This document shows, one piece after another, positions 27,231 to 36,219 of a DNA stretch of 64,000 nt. A program made the translations under genes and the position numbers. The notes below the pieces were generated by a model. It was not told the DNA's origin, did not search any database, and saw only the letters and a program-made list of their open reading frames with translations. Every line of letters starts with the position of its first letter. Within the stretch, counting starts at the first letter, position 1. Origin of the DNA: Bradyrhizobium stylosanthis (GTDB lineage: Bacteria; Pseudomonadota; Alphaproteobacteria; Rhizobiales; Xanthobacteraceae); contig NZ_LVEM01000002.1 in assembly GCF_001641335.1 (NCBI RefSeq), positions 1,219,663-1,283,662 of the forward strand, in the 5' to 3' direction.

Positions 27231-27818
27231 TCAGGCCGCGTGCGCTTGGAGGCCGCGAACCGACCTCCGTTTGGGCAGGGCGGCGCCGGTCGGGACGATC
27301 ATCCCCTCGGCGCCGTCGAGGCTGCCGGCCTGGAATTCGACCGCCAGCAGGCGGTCGCGCTCGAACGGGCCGGGCAGCGAGAGCCCGGCGGTCTTCTCGG
27401 CCGAGAAGCCGAAGCGGGCGTAATAGGGGGCATCGCCGAGCAGGATCACGGCGTCATGCCCGCGCGCCCGGGCGGCCGCCAGCGCTTGATTCATCAGCGC
27501 GGCGCCGATCCCGAGCTCGCGGCAGGCAGGGTCCACCGCCAGTGGTCCGAGGACCAAAGCGGGCCTGCCTCCGGCGCTGACATGCCACAGCCGCACGGTT
27601 CCCACGAGCTTGCCCTCGCGCATCGCCGACAGGGCAAGGCCTGTGGCGGGCGCACGTCCGTCGCGCAGGCGCTGGCAGGTGCGGCCGTGGCGGGTCTCGC
27701 CAAAGCAGGCATCGAGCAGCGCCTCACGCATCGCGACGTCTCCAGCACGTTCCGCACGGATCGCGAACGGAGCGGCTTTCGAGGTGAGGGCGACTTGTGG
27801 CTTCCGAGGAGCAGTCAT
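27231..27818 (-). CDS. GNAT-family N-acetyltransferase in the polyamine block
   Basis: A 195-aa protein. Motif A reads VDPACRELGIGAALMNQALA (R-x-x-G-x-G/A), then the conserved ILLGDAPYYARFGFSAEK typical of the YhbS type. It stands between ODC and RidA/Hss on the same strand. Acetylation of a polyamine is an attractive guess from neighbours, but YhbS-type enzymes have varied targets. Start ATG 27818. Confidence 0.82.
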   Translation of the reverse strand: MTAPRKPQVALTSKAAPFAIRAERAGDVAMREALLDACFGETRHGRTCQRLRDGRAPATGLALSAMREGKLVGTVRLWHVSAGGRPALVLGPLAVDPACRELGIGAALMNQALAAARARGHDAVILLGDAPYYARFGFSAEKTAGLSLPGPFERDRLLAVEFQAGSLDGAEGMIVPTGAALPKRRSVRGLQAHAA

Positions 27819-27945
27819 GGCACGTCAGTCCCCGCTTGAGCGGCGTGCGCAAGGCACGCCGGTTCAAGGCGTCGTCAGATCGAAATGTCAGGGAGGAGCC
27901 GGCAAGCCGGCTCCGGGTTCGTCAGGCCTCAGACCAGGAGGCGGA

Positions 27946-29088
27946 TCAGATGTGGTAGGTCTTCAGCGGCGGGATGCCGTTGAACGCCACCGACGAGTAG
28001 GTCGACGTATAGGCCCCGGTGCCTTCGATCAGCACCTTGTCGCCGATCTCGAGCGTGACGGGGAGCGGATACGGGTTCTTCTCGTACAGCACGTCGGCGC
28101 TGTCGCAGGTCGGACCTGCGAGCACGCACGGCGTCATGTCCGCGCCGTCGTGACGGGTGCGGATGGCGTAACGGATCGACTCGTCCATGGTCTCGGCGAG
28201 ACCGCCGAACTTGCCGATGTCCAGATAGACCCAGCGCACCTCGTCCTCGTCGCTCTTCTTCGAGATGAGCACGACCTCGGATTCGATGATGCCGGCATTG
28301 CCCACCATGCCGCGGCCCGGCTCGATGATGGTCTCCGGAATCTGGTTGCCAAAGTGCTTGCGCAGCGCGCGGAAGATCGAGCGGCCGTAGGTCACGACCG
28401 GCGGCACGTCCTTCAGGTACTTGGTCGGGAAGCCGCCGCCCATGTTGACCATGGTGAGGTTGATGCCGCGCTCGGCGCAGTCGCGGAATACCTGCGAGGC
28501 CATCGCCAGCGCACGGTCCCACGCCTTCACCTTGCGCTGCTGCGAGCCGACATGGAAGGAGATGCCGCACGGCTCCAGGCCCAGGCGCTTGGCGACGTCG
28601 AGCACTTCGACGGCCATCTCCGGGTCGCAGCCGAACTTGCGTGACAGCGGCCACTCGGCGCCGGCGCAGTCATAGAGGATGCGGCAGAACACCTTCGCGC
28701 CGGGGGCGGCACGGGCGACCTTCTCGACCTCGGCGGCGCAGTCCACCGCGAACAGGCGGATGCCGAGCGCGAAGGCGCGCGCGATGTCGCGCTCCTTCTT
28801 GATCGTGTTGCCGAAGGAGATGCGGTCGGGCGTAGCTCCGGCAGCCAGCGCCATCTCGATCTCGGCGACGGTCGCGGTGTCGAAGCAGGAGCCCATGGAG
28901 GCCAGCAGCGCCAGCACTTCCGGCGCCGGGTTCGCCTTGACGGCATAGAACACGCGGCTGTCGGGCAGCGCCTTGGCGAAGGTCTGGTAATTGTCGCGCA
29001 CGACCTCGAGGTCGACGACGAGGCACGGCTCGGTGTCGAGACCATCCTTGCGGCGATTGCGCAGGAATTCCTGGATACGTTCGGTCAT
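27946..29088 (-). CDS. Ornithine decarboxylase, PLP fold type III
   Basis: A 380-aa decarboxylase making putrescine from ornithine. PLP-binding Lys51 lies in VFYAVKANPAPEVL, the Gly-rich phosphate site is NMGGGFP, and the C-terminal catalytic Cys is in CDSADVLYEK. The start was chosen at ATG 29088, with GGAGAG 5 nt upstream; the open frame extends through a structured leader. It belongs to the alanine-racemase fold group (eukaryotic-type ODC), not the E. coli SpeC fold. It supplies putrescine to Hss. Dual lysine/ornithine activity is possible. Confidence 0.93.
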   Translation of the reverse strand: MTERIQEFLRNRRKDGLDTEPCLVVDLEVVRDNYQTFAKALPDSRVFYAVKANPAPEVLALLASMGSCFDTATVAEIEMALAAGATPDRISFGNTIKKERDIARAFALGIRLFAVDCAAEVEKVARAAPGAKVFCRILYDCAGAEWPLSRKFGCDPEMAVEVLDVAKRLGLEPCGISFHVGSQQRKVKAWDRALAMASQVFRDCAERGINLTMVNMGGGFPTKYLKDVPPVVTYGRSIFRALRKHFGNQIPETIIEPGRGMVGNAGIIESEVVLISKKSDEDEVRWVYLDIGKFGGLAETMDESIRYAIRTRHDGADMTPCVLAGPTCDSADVLYEKNPYPLPVTLEIGDKVLIEGTGAYTSTYSSVAFNGIPPLKTYHI

Positions 29089-29700
29089 TGCACTCTCCAG
29101 CGGCCCCAGCGACGGGGTCCGCATCAACGTGACGTCGGATAAGAGCGCTCTGGCCACACCGCGCGATGGAGGCGCGTTGATGCCAAAATACTCAAACCAG
29201 ACTGTGCTGCCGTGGATTGGTTGGGAGAGCTTCCCGCCCGCACACCTGGCAATGAAGGACAAGCCTTTTCAGTAGCCCGCGCCGGCGTTGGAATGCCGGT
29301 AGAGACCAAAAAAGCCCGATCCGTCGTTGCTTTAAGTCGCGTCCCCCGTTGAGAGCGGGGTGCGCCGGTTCGCCTCCGGCTGCCAGTCACGGTTGCAAAG
29401 AGCGAAGTCACCTTCGACTAGGCATCTCTTTGAGAGAGATGCTGGACGCTTCGGGTTTGCCTTCAGTCTTCCGGCTATGAGCCTTCCGACTTCCGCACTT
29501 CCGAAGAGCCCCTCGGCTTCTTCACCCCTTGGCGGCTGTCCGGCCTCTTGTCCGGATACCTACCGACTGACACACGACCACAGGCACGTGCGAAATTGGG
29601 CAAGACCGCACATAAGCGTTTTGACCCTGCTTCGCAAGAATTTTTTTAGGCTGAGAACAGAATTGCCTAACGTCTGCTTGCGCAGTGTTGCGCGAGCGAC
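29089..29700 (-). promoter_or_regulatory. Structured 5' leader of the ODC gene (speF-motif candidate)
   Basis: About 600 nt without a credible gene upstream of the ODC start. On the minus strand it holds stable hairpins: GCCGG/CCGGC (29364-29380), CCCCG/CGGGG (29344-29360) and CCGGC/GCCGG (29282-29299), each with an unpaired loop ending in AA. A T6 run follows at about 29308-29313, and a tiny ORF MPSRR precedes the hairpins. A conserved speF leader RNA is known upstream of alphaproteobacterial ODC genes, and this region fits it in place and size. Sequence identity to that motif was not checked. Confidence 0.65.
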
Positions 29701-29729
29701 GCGGAAGATGAACGCGCGTTAAGTTTTCG

Positions 29730-29763
29730 CTGTGCCGCGCGCGTCTCTCGCGCGCGAGACGCG
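29730..29763. other. GC-rich hairpin at the 3' end of the small membrane gene
   Basis: The arms CGCGTCTC and GAGACGCG enclose an 8-nt CG-rich loop. It lies directly beyond the stop codon at 29764. No T-run follows on the minus strand, so intrinsic termination is uncertain. Confidence 0.45.
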
Positions 29764-30018
29764 TCAGCCGCGCTTGGTGAAGGGCTCGATGCGCTGAGCT
29801 GCGCGGACGAACGCGGTCATCACCAGCACGCCGAGTGCGAACAGCACGGCCTGCAGGATGTGCGCGCCTTGATCGCCGAGTCCGAACAGGATCGCGAGCG
29901 CCCAGCCGCCGGCGAAGGCCGCGCCGAACACCTCGGCGCCGATCAGGATGGCGGCGCTGATGACGGTGATGACGCTGGGCCAGACGATCTGGCGGGAGGA
30001 CTGGGAAGGCGCGTTCAT
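29764..30018 (-). CDS. Small membrane protein, hypothetical
   Basis: An 84-aa protein with two hydrophobic spans: VWPSVITVISAAILIGAEVF with AAFAGGWALAILFG, and AVLFALGVLVMTAFVRA. The start was set at MNAPSQSSRQ; the longer frame to 30138 overlaps the divergent promoter of dcp. It ends in a basic tail (IEPFTKRG). No family recognised. Confidence 0.62.
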   Translation of the reverse strand: MNAPSQSSRQIVWPSVITVISAAILIGAEVFGAAFAGGWALAILFGLGDQGAHILQAVLFALGVLVMTAFVRAAQRIEPFTKRG

Positions 30019-30153
30019 GAGCTCGGGGGTCCTGTCTTGGAGGGCCGCAATCTCCCCGAAAAGGCGGGCGGGAGCAAGGCCAAATGGCCCAAAAAAGCCC
30101 GATCGCGTGCTATAGCTTGTCGCAACAAACCAGCTCAAAAATCGGGACTTGCG

Positions 30154-32235
30154 ATGTCAGAACCCCGCCAAACTACGGACTCCGGGATCAATCCGCTGCT
30201 GAAGGCCTGGGTGACGCCGTTTGCCACCCCGCCCTTCGACGAGATCGCGCCGGAGCACTTCCTCCCGGCCTTCGAGCAGGCCTTCGCCGACCATTCCGCC
30301 GAGATCGCGGCGATCACCAACGATCCCGCCGCGGCCGACTTCGCCAACACCATCACGGCGCTGGAGCGCTCCGGCAAGCTGCTGAGCAAGGTCGCGGCGG
30401 TGTTCTACGACCTCGTCTCGGCGCATTCCAACCCGGCCATCCTGGAGATCGACAAGGACGTCTCCTTGCGGATGGCGCGGCACTGGAATCCGATCATGAT
30501 GAACGCCGTGCTGTTTGGCCGCATCGCCCAGCTGCACGAGAACCGCACCAATCTCGGTCTTTCGCCCGAGCAGCTTCGCCTGCTGGAGCGCACCTACACC
30601 CGCTTCCACCGCGCCGGCGCCGGCCTCTCGGAGGAAGCCAAGACCCGGATGGCCGAGATCAACGAGCGGCTGGCCCAGCTCGGCACCGGCTTCAGCCATC
30701 ATCTGCTCGGCGACGAGCAGGAATGGTTCATGGAGCTCGGTGAGGCCGACCGGCAGGGCCTGCCCGAGAGCTTCGTCGCCGCCGCCAGGGCTGCGGCCGA
30801 AGAGCGCGGCATGGCCGGCACGGCCATCGTCACGCTGTCGCGCTCCTCGGTCGAGACCTTCCTGAAGAGCTCGGCGCGGCGCGATCTGCGCGAGAAGGTC
30901 TACAAGGCCTTCATCGCGCGCGGCGACAACGGCAATGCCAACGACAACAACACGACCATCGGCGAGATCCTGAAGCTGCGGGAGGAGAGCGCCAACCTGC
31001 TGGGCTACCCGACCTACGCAGCCTACCGGCTCGAGGATTCCATGGCCAAGACACCGGATGCGGTCCGGAGCCTGTTGGAGCGGGTCTGGAAGCCGGCGCG
31101 CGCCCGGGCGCTGGCCGACCGCGACGAGATGCAGGCGCTGATCACGGAAGAGCGCGGCAATTTCAAGCTGGCTCCCTGGGACTGGCGCTTCTATGCCGAG
31201 AAGCTGCGCCTGCAGCGCGCCAATTTTGACGATACCGCGATCAAGCCCTATCTCGGCCTCGACCACATGATCGCCGCCGCCTTCGATTGTGCCACGCGCC
31301 TGTTCGGCGTCACCTTCGAGGAGCGCAAGGACGTCCCGGTCTGGCATCCGGACGTCCGGGTCTGGGAGATGAAGGGGCCGGACGGCAAGCACAAGGCGCT
31401 GTTCTACGGCGACTACTTCGCCCGCCCGTCGAAGCGCTCCGGCGCCTGGATGACCTCGCTGCGCGACCAGCAGAAGCTCGACGGCGACGTCGCGCCGCTG
31501 GTCCTCAACATCTGCAACTTCGCCAGGGGCGCCGAGGGCGAGCCTGCGCTGCTGTCGCCCGACGATGCCCGCACCCTGTTCCACGAGTTCGGCCACGGCC
31601 TGCACGGCATGCTCTCCAACGTGACCTATCCGTCGCTGTCGGGCACCTCCGTCTTCACCGATTTCGTCGAGCTGCCGTCCCAGCTTTACGAGCACTGGCA
31701 GGAGCGGCCCGAGGTGCTGCAGCAGTTCGCCCGCCACTACCAGACCGGCGAGCCGCTGCCCGACGACCTGCTGCAGCGCTTCCTCGCCGCGCGAAAGTTC
31801 AACCAGGGCTTTGCCACGGTCGAGTTCGTCTCCTCGGCGCTGGTCGATCTCGAATTCCACACCCAGCCGGCCGCCGCCGCGCAGGACGTTCGCGCCTTCG
31901 AGAAGAAGGAGCTGGAGAAGATCGGCATGCCAGAGGAGATCGCGCTGCGCCACCGGCCCACGCAGTTCGGCCATATCTTCACCGGCGATCACTATGCCGC
32001 CGGCTATTACAGCTACATGTGGTCGGAGGTGATGGACGCCGACGCCTTCGGCGCGTTCGAGGAGGCCGGCAACATCTTCGATCCTGCGGTGGCCAAGCGC
32101 CTGCACGACGACATCTATTCGAGCGGCGGATCGGTCGATCCGGAAGCCGCCTACGAGGCCTTCCGCGGCCGCCCGCCCGAGCCCGACGCGCTGCTCCGCC
32201 GCCGCGGCCTGCTCGACGACGCCAAGGCCGCCTGA
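30154..32235 (+). CDS. dcp: Peptidyl-dipeptidase / M3 oligopeptidase (Dcp type)
   Basis: A 693-aa zinc metallopeptidase. The zinc motif HEFGHGLHGML is central, and the family end EAFRGRPPEPDALLRRRGL matches Dcp. The N-terminal NPLLKAWVTPFATPPFDEI opening also fits. The start was chosen at MSEPRQTT; the frame runs further upstream without a site. No signal peptide, so it is cytosolic. It removes C-terminal dipeptides from oligopeptides. The stop overlaps the next ATG by 1 nt. Confidence 0.92.
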   Translation: MSEPRQTTDSGINPLLKAWVTPFATPPFDEIAPEHFLPAFEQAFADHSAEIAAITNDPAAADFANTITALERSGKLLSKVAAVFYDLVSAHSNPAILEIDKDVSLRMARHWNPIMMNAVLFGRIAQLHENRTNLGLSPEQLRLLERTYTRFHRAGAGLSEEAKTRMAEINERLAQLGTGFSHHLLGDEQEWFMELGEADRQGLPESFVAAARAAAEERGMAGTAIVTLSRSSVETFLKSSARRDLREKVYKAFIARGDNGNANDNNTTIGEILKLREESANLLGYPTYAAYRLEDSMAKTPDAVRSLLERVWKPARARALADRDEMQALITEERGNFKLAPWDWRFYAEKLRLQRANFDDTAIKPYLGLDHMIAAAFDCATRLFGVTFEERKDVPVWHPDVRVWEMKGPDGKHKALFYGDYFARPSKRSGAWMTSLRDQQKLDGDVAPLVLNICNFARGAEGEPALLSPDDARTLFHEFGHGLHGMLSNVTYPSLSGTSVFTDFVELPSQLYEHWQERPEVLQQFARHYQTGEPLPDDLLQRFLAARKFNQGFATVEFVSSALVDLEFHTQPAAAAQDVRAFEKKELEKIGMPEEIALRHRPTQFGHIFTGDHYAAGYYSYMWSEVMDADAFGAFEEAGNIFDPAVAKRLHDDIYSSGGSVDPEAAYEAFRGRPPEPDALLRRRGLLDDAKAA

Positions 32236-32873
32236 TGGGCATGCGCGTCCTGTTCGGCCTGCTGCTCGCCGCAGCCATGACGCTCGTCGCGGGTGCGGCG
32301 AGCGCGCATCCGCATGTCTGGATCACCGCGACCAGCGAATTGCTCTACGCCGCCGACGGCAGCATCACCGGTGTGCGCCATTCCTGGACCTTTGACGACA
32401 TGTTCTCGGCCTATGCGGTGCAGGGGCTCGAGAGCAAGACCAAGGGCGCCTATACGCGCGAGGAGCTCGGGCCGCTGGCGCAGACCAATGTCGAGTCGCT
32501 GAAGGAATATGCCTACTTCACCTTCGCGCGAGCGGACGGCAAGAAGGAGCGATTTCAGGAGCCGGTCGACTATTTCCTCGACTACAAGGACACGGTGCTG
32601 ACCCTGCACTTCACGCTGCCGCTGAAGAATCCGGTCAAGCCGAAGCAATTGATGCTCGAAGTGTTCGACCGCTCCTACTTCATCGACTTCCAGATGGCCA
32701 AGGACAATCCGGTCAAGCTGGTCGGCGCGCCCGCAGGCTGCCAGATGAAGCTCGACCGTCCCAGCGACGGCTCGGCCACCGCCCAGAAGCTCAATGAGCA
32801 GACCTTCCTGAACGGCGAGAACAGCAATTTCGGCATGATGTTCGCCAACAAGATCACGGTGGATTGCCCTTGA
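32235..32873 (+). CDS. DUF1007 family exported protein
   Basis: A 212-aa protein with signal peptide (RVLFGLLLAAAMTLVAGAASA) followed directly by HPHVWITATSELLY, the family start; the N-terminal His pair may bind metal. Also visible are GVRHSWTFDDMFSAY and YFLDYKDTVLTLHFTLPL. ATG overlaps the dcp stop by 1 nt and its stop overlaps the NicO gene start. DUF1007 genes commonly pair with NicO transporters, so a periplasmic Ni/Co partner role is likely. Confidence 0.85.
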   Translation: MGMRVLFGLLLAAAMTLVAGAASAHPHVWITATSELLYAADGSITGVRHSWTFDDMFSAYAVQGLESKTKGAYTREELGPLAQTNVESLKEYAYFTFARADGKKERFQEPVDYFLDYKDTVLTLHFTLPLKNPVKPKQLMLEVFDRSYFIDFQMAKDNPVKLVGAPAGCQMKLDRPSDGSATAQKLNEQTFLNGENSNFGMMFANKITVDCP

Positions 32874-34009
32874 TCGGTCGTCTCCAATCTCCGCTTGCGC
32901 GCGGGCTGCTTGCCTGCGCCGCCGTTCTCCTCGTCGTCGGCGTGGCGGATGCCGCGCTTCACGATCTCCTCGCGCAAAATCCCTTCGGCGCGCCGAAGGC
33001 GGCGCAGGCGTCCCAGCCCGAGGCCAGCGGGCTCATCGGCTGGCTGCTGGCCAAGCAGTCGGAATTCTATCGCCAGATGTCGTCGACCATCCGCGCCGCC
33101 AAGTCCGACGGCTCGGCGGTGTGGACGCTGCTGTTCATCTCGTTTGCCTACGGCATCTTCCACGCGGCCGGCCCCGGCCACGGCAAGGCGGTGATCGCCT
33201 CCTATCTCGTCGCCAATCGCGAGACCGCGCGGCGCGGCATCGCGCTGTCCTTTGCCTCGGCGCTAATGCAGTCGCTGGTGGCGATCCTCATCGTCGGCAT
33301 CTCGGCCTGGATCCTGAATGCGACCGCCAAGACCATGTGCAAGGCGGAAGGAATGATCGAGATCGCAAGCTACGCCCTGATCGCGCTGTTCGGCCTTCGC
33401 CTCGTCTGGGTCAAGGGCCGCACCTTCATCCGCGCGCTGCAGGCGACCCAGCCGGTGCCGGCGATGGCGGGCGTGCCGCACGACCACGATCACGGTCATC
33501 ACCATCAGCACGATGCGCATGATCATCACGGGCACGATCATCATCACCACGATCATGCCCATGCCCATGATCACCATACCCACGCCCATGACGACCACGG
33601 GCATGACCACGTCCATGACGAGCATTGCGGCCACTCCCATGGGCCGACCCCGAGCGAGCTCGCCGGACCCGGCGGCTGGCGGCGAGGCTTTGCTGCGATC
33701 CTGACCGTCGGCATCCGGCCCTGCTCGGGTGCGATCCTGGTGCTGGTGTTCGCGCTCGCCCAGGGCCTGTTCTGGGCCGGCGTCGCCGCCACCTTCCTGA
33801 TGGGGCTCGGCACCGCGATCACGGTCGCCGCGATCGCGGTCGTCGCCGTCTCCGCCAAGGACATCGCCGCTCGCCTGAGCGCCGGCCGCGACGGCGGCGG
33901 CGCGCTGTTCATGCGCGGCATCGAGTTCGGCGCCGCCGCCCTCGTGCTGCTGTTCGGCGTCGGCCTCCTGTTCGGCTACATCGCGGCAGAGCGGACGACG
34001 TGTTTCTAG
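32864..34009 (+). CDS. Nickel/cobalt transporter, NicO/RcnA family
   Basis: A 381-aa membrane protein. TTG 32864 or TTG 32870 starts it; both overlap the DUF1007 end. It has the NicO signature AYGIFHAAGPGHGKAVIASY and a large His-rich cytosolic/periplasmic loop (about residues 205-265, over 30 His mixed with Asp), then GIRPCSGAILVLVFALAQG and a C-terminal TM. Uptake or efflux of Ni2+/Co2+ is possible in this family; direction is not decided by sequence. Operon: dcp-DUF1007-nicO. Confidence 0.88.
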   Translation: MPLIGRLQSPLARGLLACAAVLLVVGVADAALHDLLAQNPFGAPKAAQASQPEASGLIGWLLAKQSEFYRQMSSTIRAAKSDGSAVWTLLFISFAYGIFHAAGPGHGKAVIASYLVANRETARRGIALSFASALMQSLVAILIVGISAWILNATAKTMCKAEGMIEIASYALIALFGLRLVWVKGRTFIRALQATQPVPAMAGVPHDHDHGHHHQHDAHDHHGHDHHHHDHAHAHDHHTHAHDDHGHDHVHDEHCGHSHGPTPSELAGPGGWRRGFAAILTVGIRPCSGAILVLVFALAQGLFWAGVAATFLMGLGTAITVAAIAVVAVSAKDIAARLSAGRDGGGALFMRGIEFGAAALVLLFGVGLLFGYIAAERTTCF

Positions 34010-34013
34010 CCGG

Positions 34014-34158
34014 GCTCTCGTGCCCCGGACGCAGCGCAGCGTCTCTTCGACGGTGCACTGCTGAGCCGGGGCCCATCTCTCCGTACGGTGGCCTGTAGCC
34101 TTCCGGGTCCCGGCTCTGCGGAGCAGCGAGTACGCTGCACCGCGTCCGGGACACGAGA
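34014..34158. repeat. Two inverted copies of the GTGTCCCGG palindromic repeat
   Basis: CTCTCGTGCCCCGGAC at the left and CGTCCGGGACACGAGAG at the right delimit about 145 bp between nicO and the thioesterase gene. The right copy is the same family as 14131-14181. The arrangement is two copies head to head. Confidence 0.65.
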
Positions 34159-34251
34159 GGTGCATAATCCGGGCAACGGCGCGCTTTGCGAACCTCCTTC
34201 CGCTCGGCTATTCAGGCGGTCAAAATCAACAAGGAACGCCTCGGAGGCTCG

Positions 34252-34689
34252 ATGTCGCGCGAACAGTTCTGGTTCTTTCACCCGTTTCGGGTGCGCTATT
34301 CCGAGATCGACGGCCAGGGCGTCGTCTTCAATGCGCATTACCTGACCTACTTCGACACCACGATCACCGAGTATTTCCGCGCGCTGGGCTTTGACCAGTA
34401 TGCGGATGCCCAGGCGAGCGGCATCGATTTCCACGTCGTCAAGTCTGTCATCGAATACAAGGCGCCTGTCAGGTTCGACTGGGAGCTCGACGTCGGCGCG
34501 CGCGTGGCGCGGATCGGCAATTCGAGCCTCACCTTCGAACTCGCCATTTTCCTGAAGAGCGGAGTGGACGCGCTGGTGACCGGCGAGATCGTGTGGGTCT
34601 ACACCAACCAGCAGACCCATCGTCCGGTCGCAATACCGGCGTCGATCCGGAAGCTGATCGCGACACGGGAACGTCATCTGTCGGCATGA
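34252..34689 (+). CDS. Hotdog-fold acyl-CoA thioesterase (4-HBT family)
   Basis: A 145-aa protein with CGGAGG 4 nt before ATG. The family frame VRYSEIDGQGVVFNAHYLTYFDTTITEYFR contains the catalytic Asp (EIDGQG) and the FNAHYL turn. A long frame to 34186 lacks the site. It hydrolyses acyl-CoA esters; the substrate is not evident. No operon partner. Confidence 0.88.
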   Translation: MSREQFWFFHPFRVRYSEIDGQGVVFNAHYLTYFDTTITEYFRALGFDQYADAQASGIDFHVVKSVIEYKAPVRFDWELDVGARVARIGNSSLTFELAIFLKSGVDALVTGEIVWVYTNQQTHRPVAIPASIRKLIATRERHLSA

Positions 34690-34696
34690 GGCCGCC

Positions 34697-35095
34697 TCAC
34701 ACCGGCAAGAACCGCTTCAGCATCGGCATGAAGAAGATCCCGAGATTGATCGCAAGGCCGATGCTCCAGAGGATCGAGCGCAGCGTCGGGCGGTTGCCGA
34801 GATAGGTCAGCACATAGGCGATCCGCACGATCAGGAACAGCGCCGCGAGCTCGTCGATCAGCCGCTGCGGCGAATCCCTGAATTCGGCGAGCAGCACGGC
34901 GAAGGCGAAGAACGGGAAGGTCTCGATGCCGTTCTGGTGGGCGCCCAGCGCGCGCTGTGCGAGGGCGTCCTCATAGAAGGCGGGATCGCGCGGCCGGGAA
35001 TTGTCGAAGCGGCGAAACCCGATCCATTTGATTGAGGCGATCGTAGACAGGTAGAGCAGCAGCGCCCCGAATACGCACCATTCCGCGAGCGTCAT
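34697..35095 (-). CDS. MAPEG-family membrane protein
   Basis: A 132-aa protein with four predicted spans. The start was set at MTLAEWCVFGALLLYLS; the longer frame to 35266 overlaps hemH. The MAPEG family mark is ALGAHQNGIETFPFFAFAVLL (N-x-x-E pattern). The eukaryotic relatives are glutathione transferases/leukotriene synthases; the bacterial function is unknown. It is 7 bp from the convergent thioesterase gene stop. Confidence 0.85.
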   Translation of the reverse strand: MTLAEWCVFGALLLYLSTIASIKWIGFRRFDNSRPRDPAFYEDALAQRALGAHQNGIETFPFFAFAVLLAEFRDSPQRLIDELAALFLIVRIAYVLTYLGNRPTLRSILWSIGLAINLGIFFMPMLKRFLPV

Positions 35096-35177
35096 CGTTC
35101 CTCCCCCGCTTGGGTGCGACCCTAGCGAAACCGCCCTCATCTTGACAAGTTCGGACCAACGCGCGACCCAACCAGCC

Positions 35178-36215
35178 ATGAACAGCGTCGTCCCCCTCGA
35201 GACTGCGAAACCGGCCGCCCGATCCGGCCTGCCGCGCGCCGGCGTGCTCCTGGTCAACCTCGGCACGCCCGATACGGCCGACGCTCCCGGCGTCCGGGTC
35301 TATCTGAAGGAGTTCCTCTCGGACGCCCGCGTCATCGAGGACCAGGGCCTGATCTGGAAGCTGGTGCTGAACGGCATCATCCTGCGCAGCCGTCCCCGCA
35401 CCAAGGCGCTCGACTACCGCAAGATCTGGAACACCGAGCGGAACGAGTCGCCGCTGAAGACCATCACGCGCTCGCAAGCCGACAAGCTGGCGGCCGCCCT
35501 GTCGGATCGCGGCAACGTCGTGGTGGACTGGGCGATGCGTTACGGCAATCCATCGATCAAGTCGGGCATCGACGCGCTGATCGCCAAGGGCTGCGAGCGC
35601 ATCCTCGCGGTGCCGCTCTATCCGCAATATTCCGCTTCGACCTCGGCGACCGTCTGCGACGAGGTGTTCCGCGTGCTCGCGCAGCTGCGCAACCAGCCGA
35701 CGCTGCGGGTGACGCCGCCTTACTACGAGGACGAGGCCTATATCGAGGCGCTCGCGGTCTCGATCGAGACGCATCTTTCGACGCTCCCCTTCAAGCCGGA
35801 GCTGATCGTCGCCTCCTTCCACGGCATGCCGAAATCCTATGTCGACAAGGGCGATCCCTATCAGCAGCACTGCATCGCCACGACCGAAGCGCTGCGCCGC
35901 CGGCTCGGCATGGACGAGACGAAGCTGCTGCTGACCTTCCAGTCGCGTTTCGGCAACGACGAGTGGCTACAGCCCTATACGGACAAGACCATGGAGCGGC
36001 TCGCCAAGGAGGGCGTGCGCCGCATCGCGGTGGTGACGCCGGGCTTCTCGGCCGATTGCCTCGAGACGCTGGAGGAGATCGCGCAGGAGAACGCCGAGAT
36101 CTTCAAGCACAATGGCGGCGAAGAGTTTTCCGCGATCCCGTGCCTGAACGACAGTGGACCCGGCATGGATGTCATCCGCTCCCTGGTGCTGCGCGAACTC
36201 CAGGGCTGGATATAG
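35178..36215 (+). CDS. hemH: Ferrochelatase
   Basis: A 345-aa enzyme inserting Fe2+ into protoporphyrin IX, the last step of heme synthesis. The start was set at MNSVVPLE; a TTG 36 nt upstream is possible. Family motifs: GVLLVNLGTPDTADA, LYPQYSASTSAT, SFHGMPKSYVDKGDPY (catalytic His), LTFQSRFGNDEWLQPYTD, and the C-terminal PCLNDSGPGMDVI with the Glu in the preceding ETLEEI. No C-terminal [2Fe-2S] cysteine cluster. Divergent from the MAPEG gene. Confidence 0.95.
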   Translation: MNSVVPLETAKPAARSGLPRAGVLLVNLGTPDTADAPGVRVYLKEFLSDARVIEDQGLIWKLVLNGIILRSRPRTKALDYRKIWNTERNESPLKTITRSQADKLAAALSDRGNVVVDWAMRYGNPSIKSGIDALIAKGCERILAVPLYPQYSASTSATVCDEVFRVLAQLRNQPTLRVTPPYYEDEAYIEALAVSIETHLSTLPFKPELIVASFHGMPKSYVDKGDPYQQHCIATTEALRRRLGMDETKLLLTFQSRFGNDEWLQPYTDKTMERLAKEGVRRIAVVTPGFSADCLETLEEIAQENAEIFKHNGGEEFSAIPCLNDSGPGMDVIRSLVLRELQGWI

Positions 36216-36219
36216 ACAC

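Noticed and set aside
30157-32106. A 649-codon frame antisense to dcp
   Set aside because: Dcp has the HEFGHGLHGML zinc site on the plus strand; the antisense frame is unrelated low-complexity sequence.
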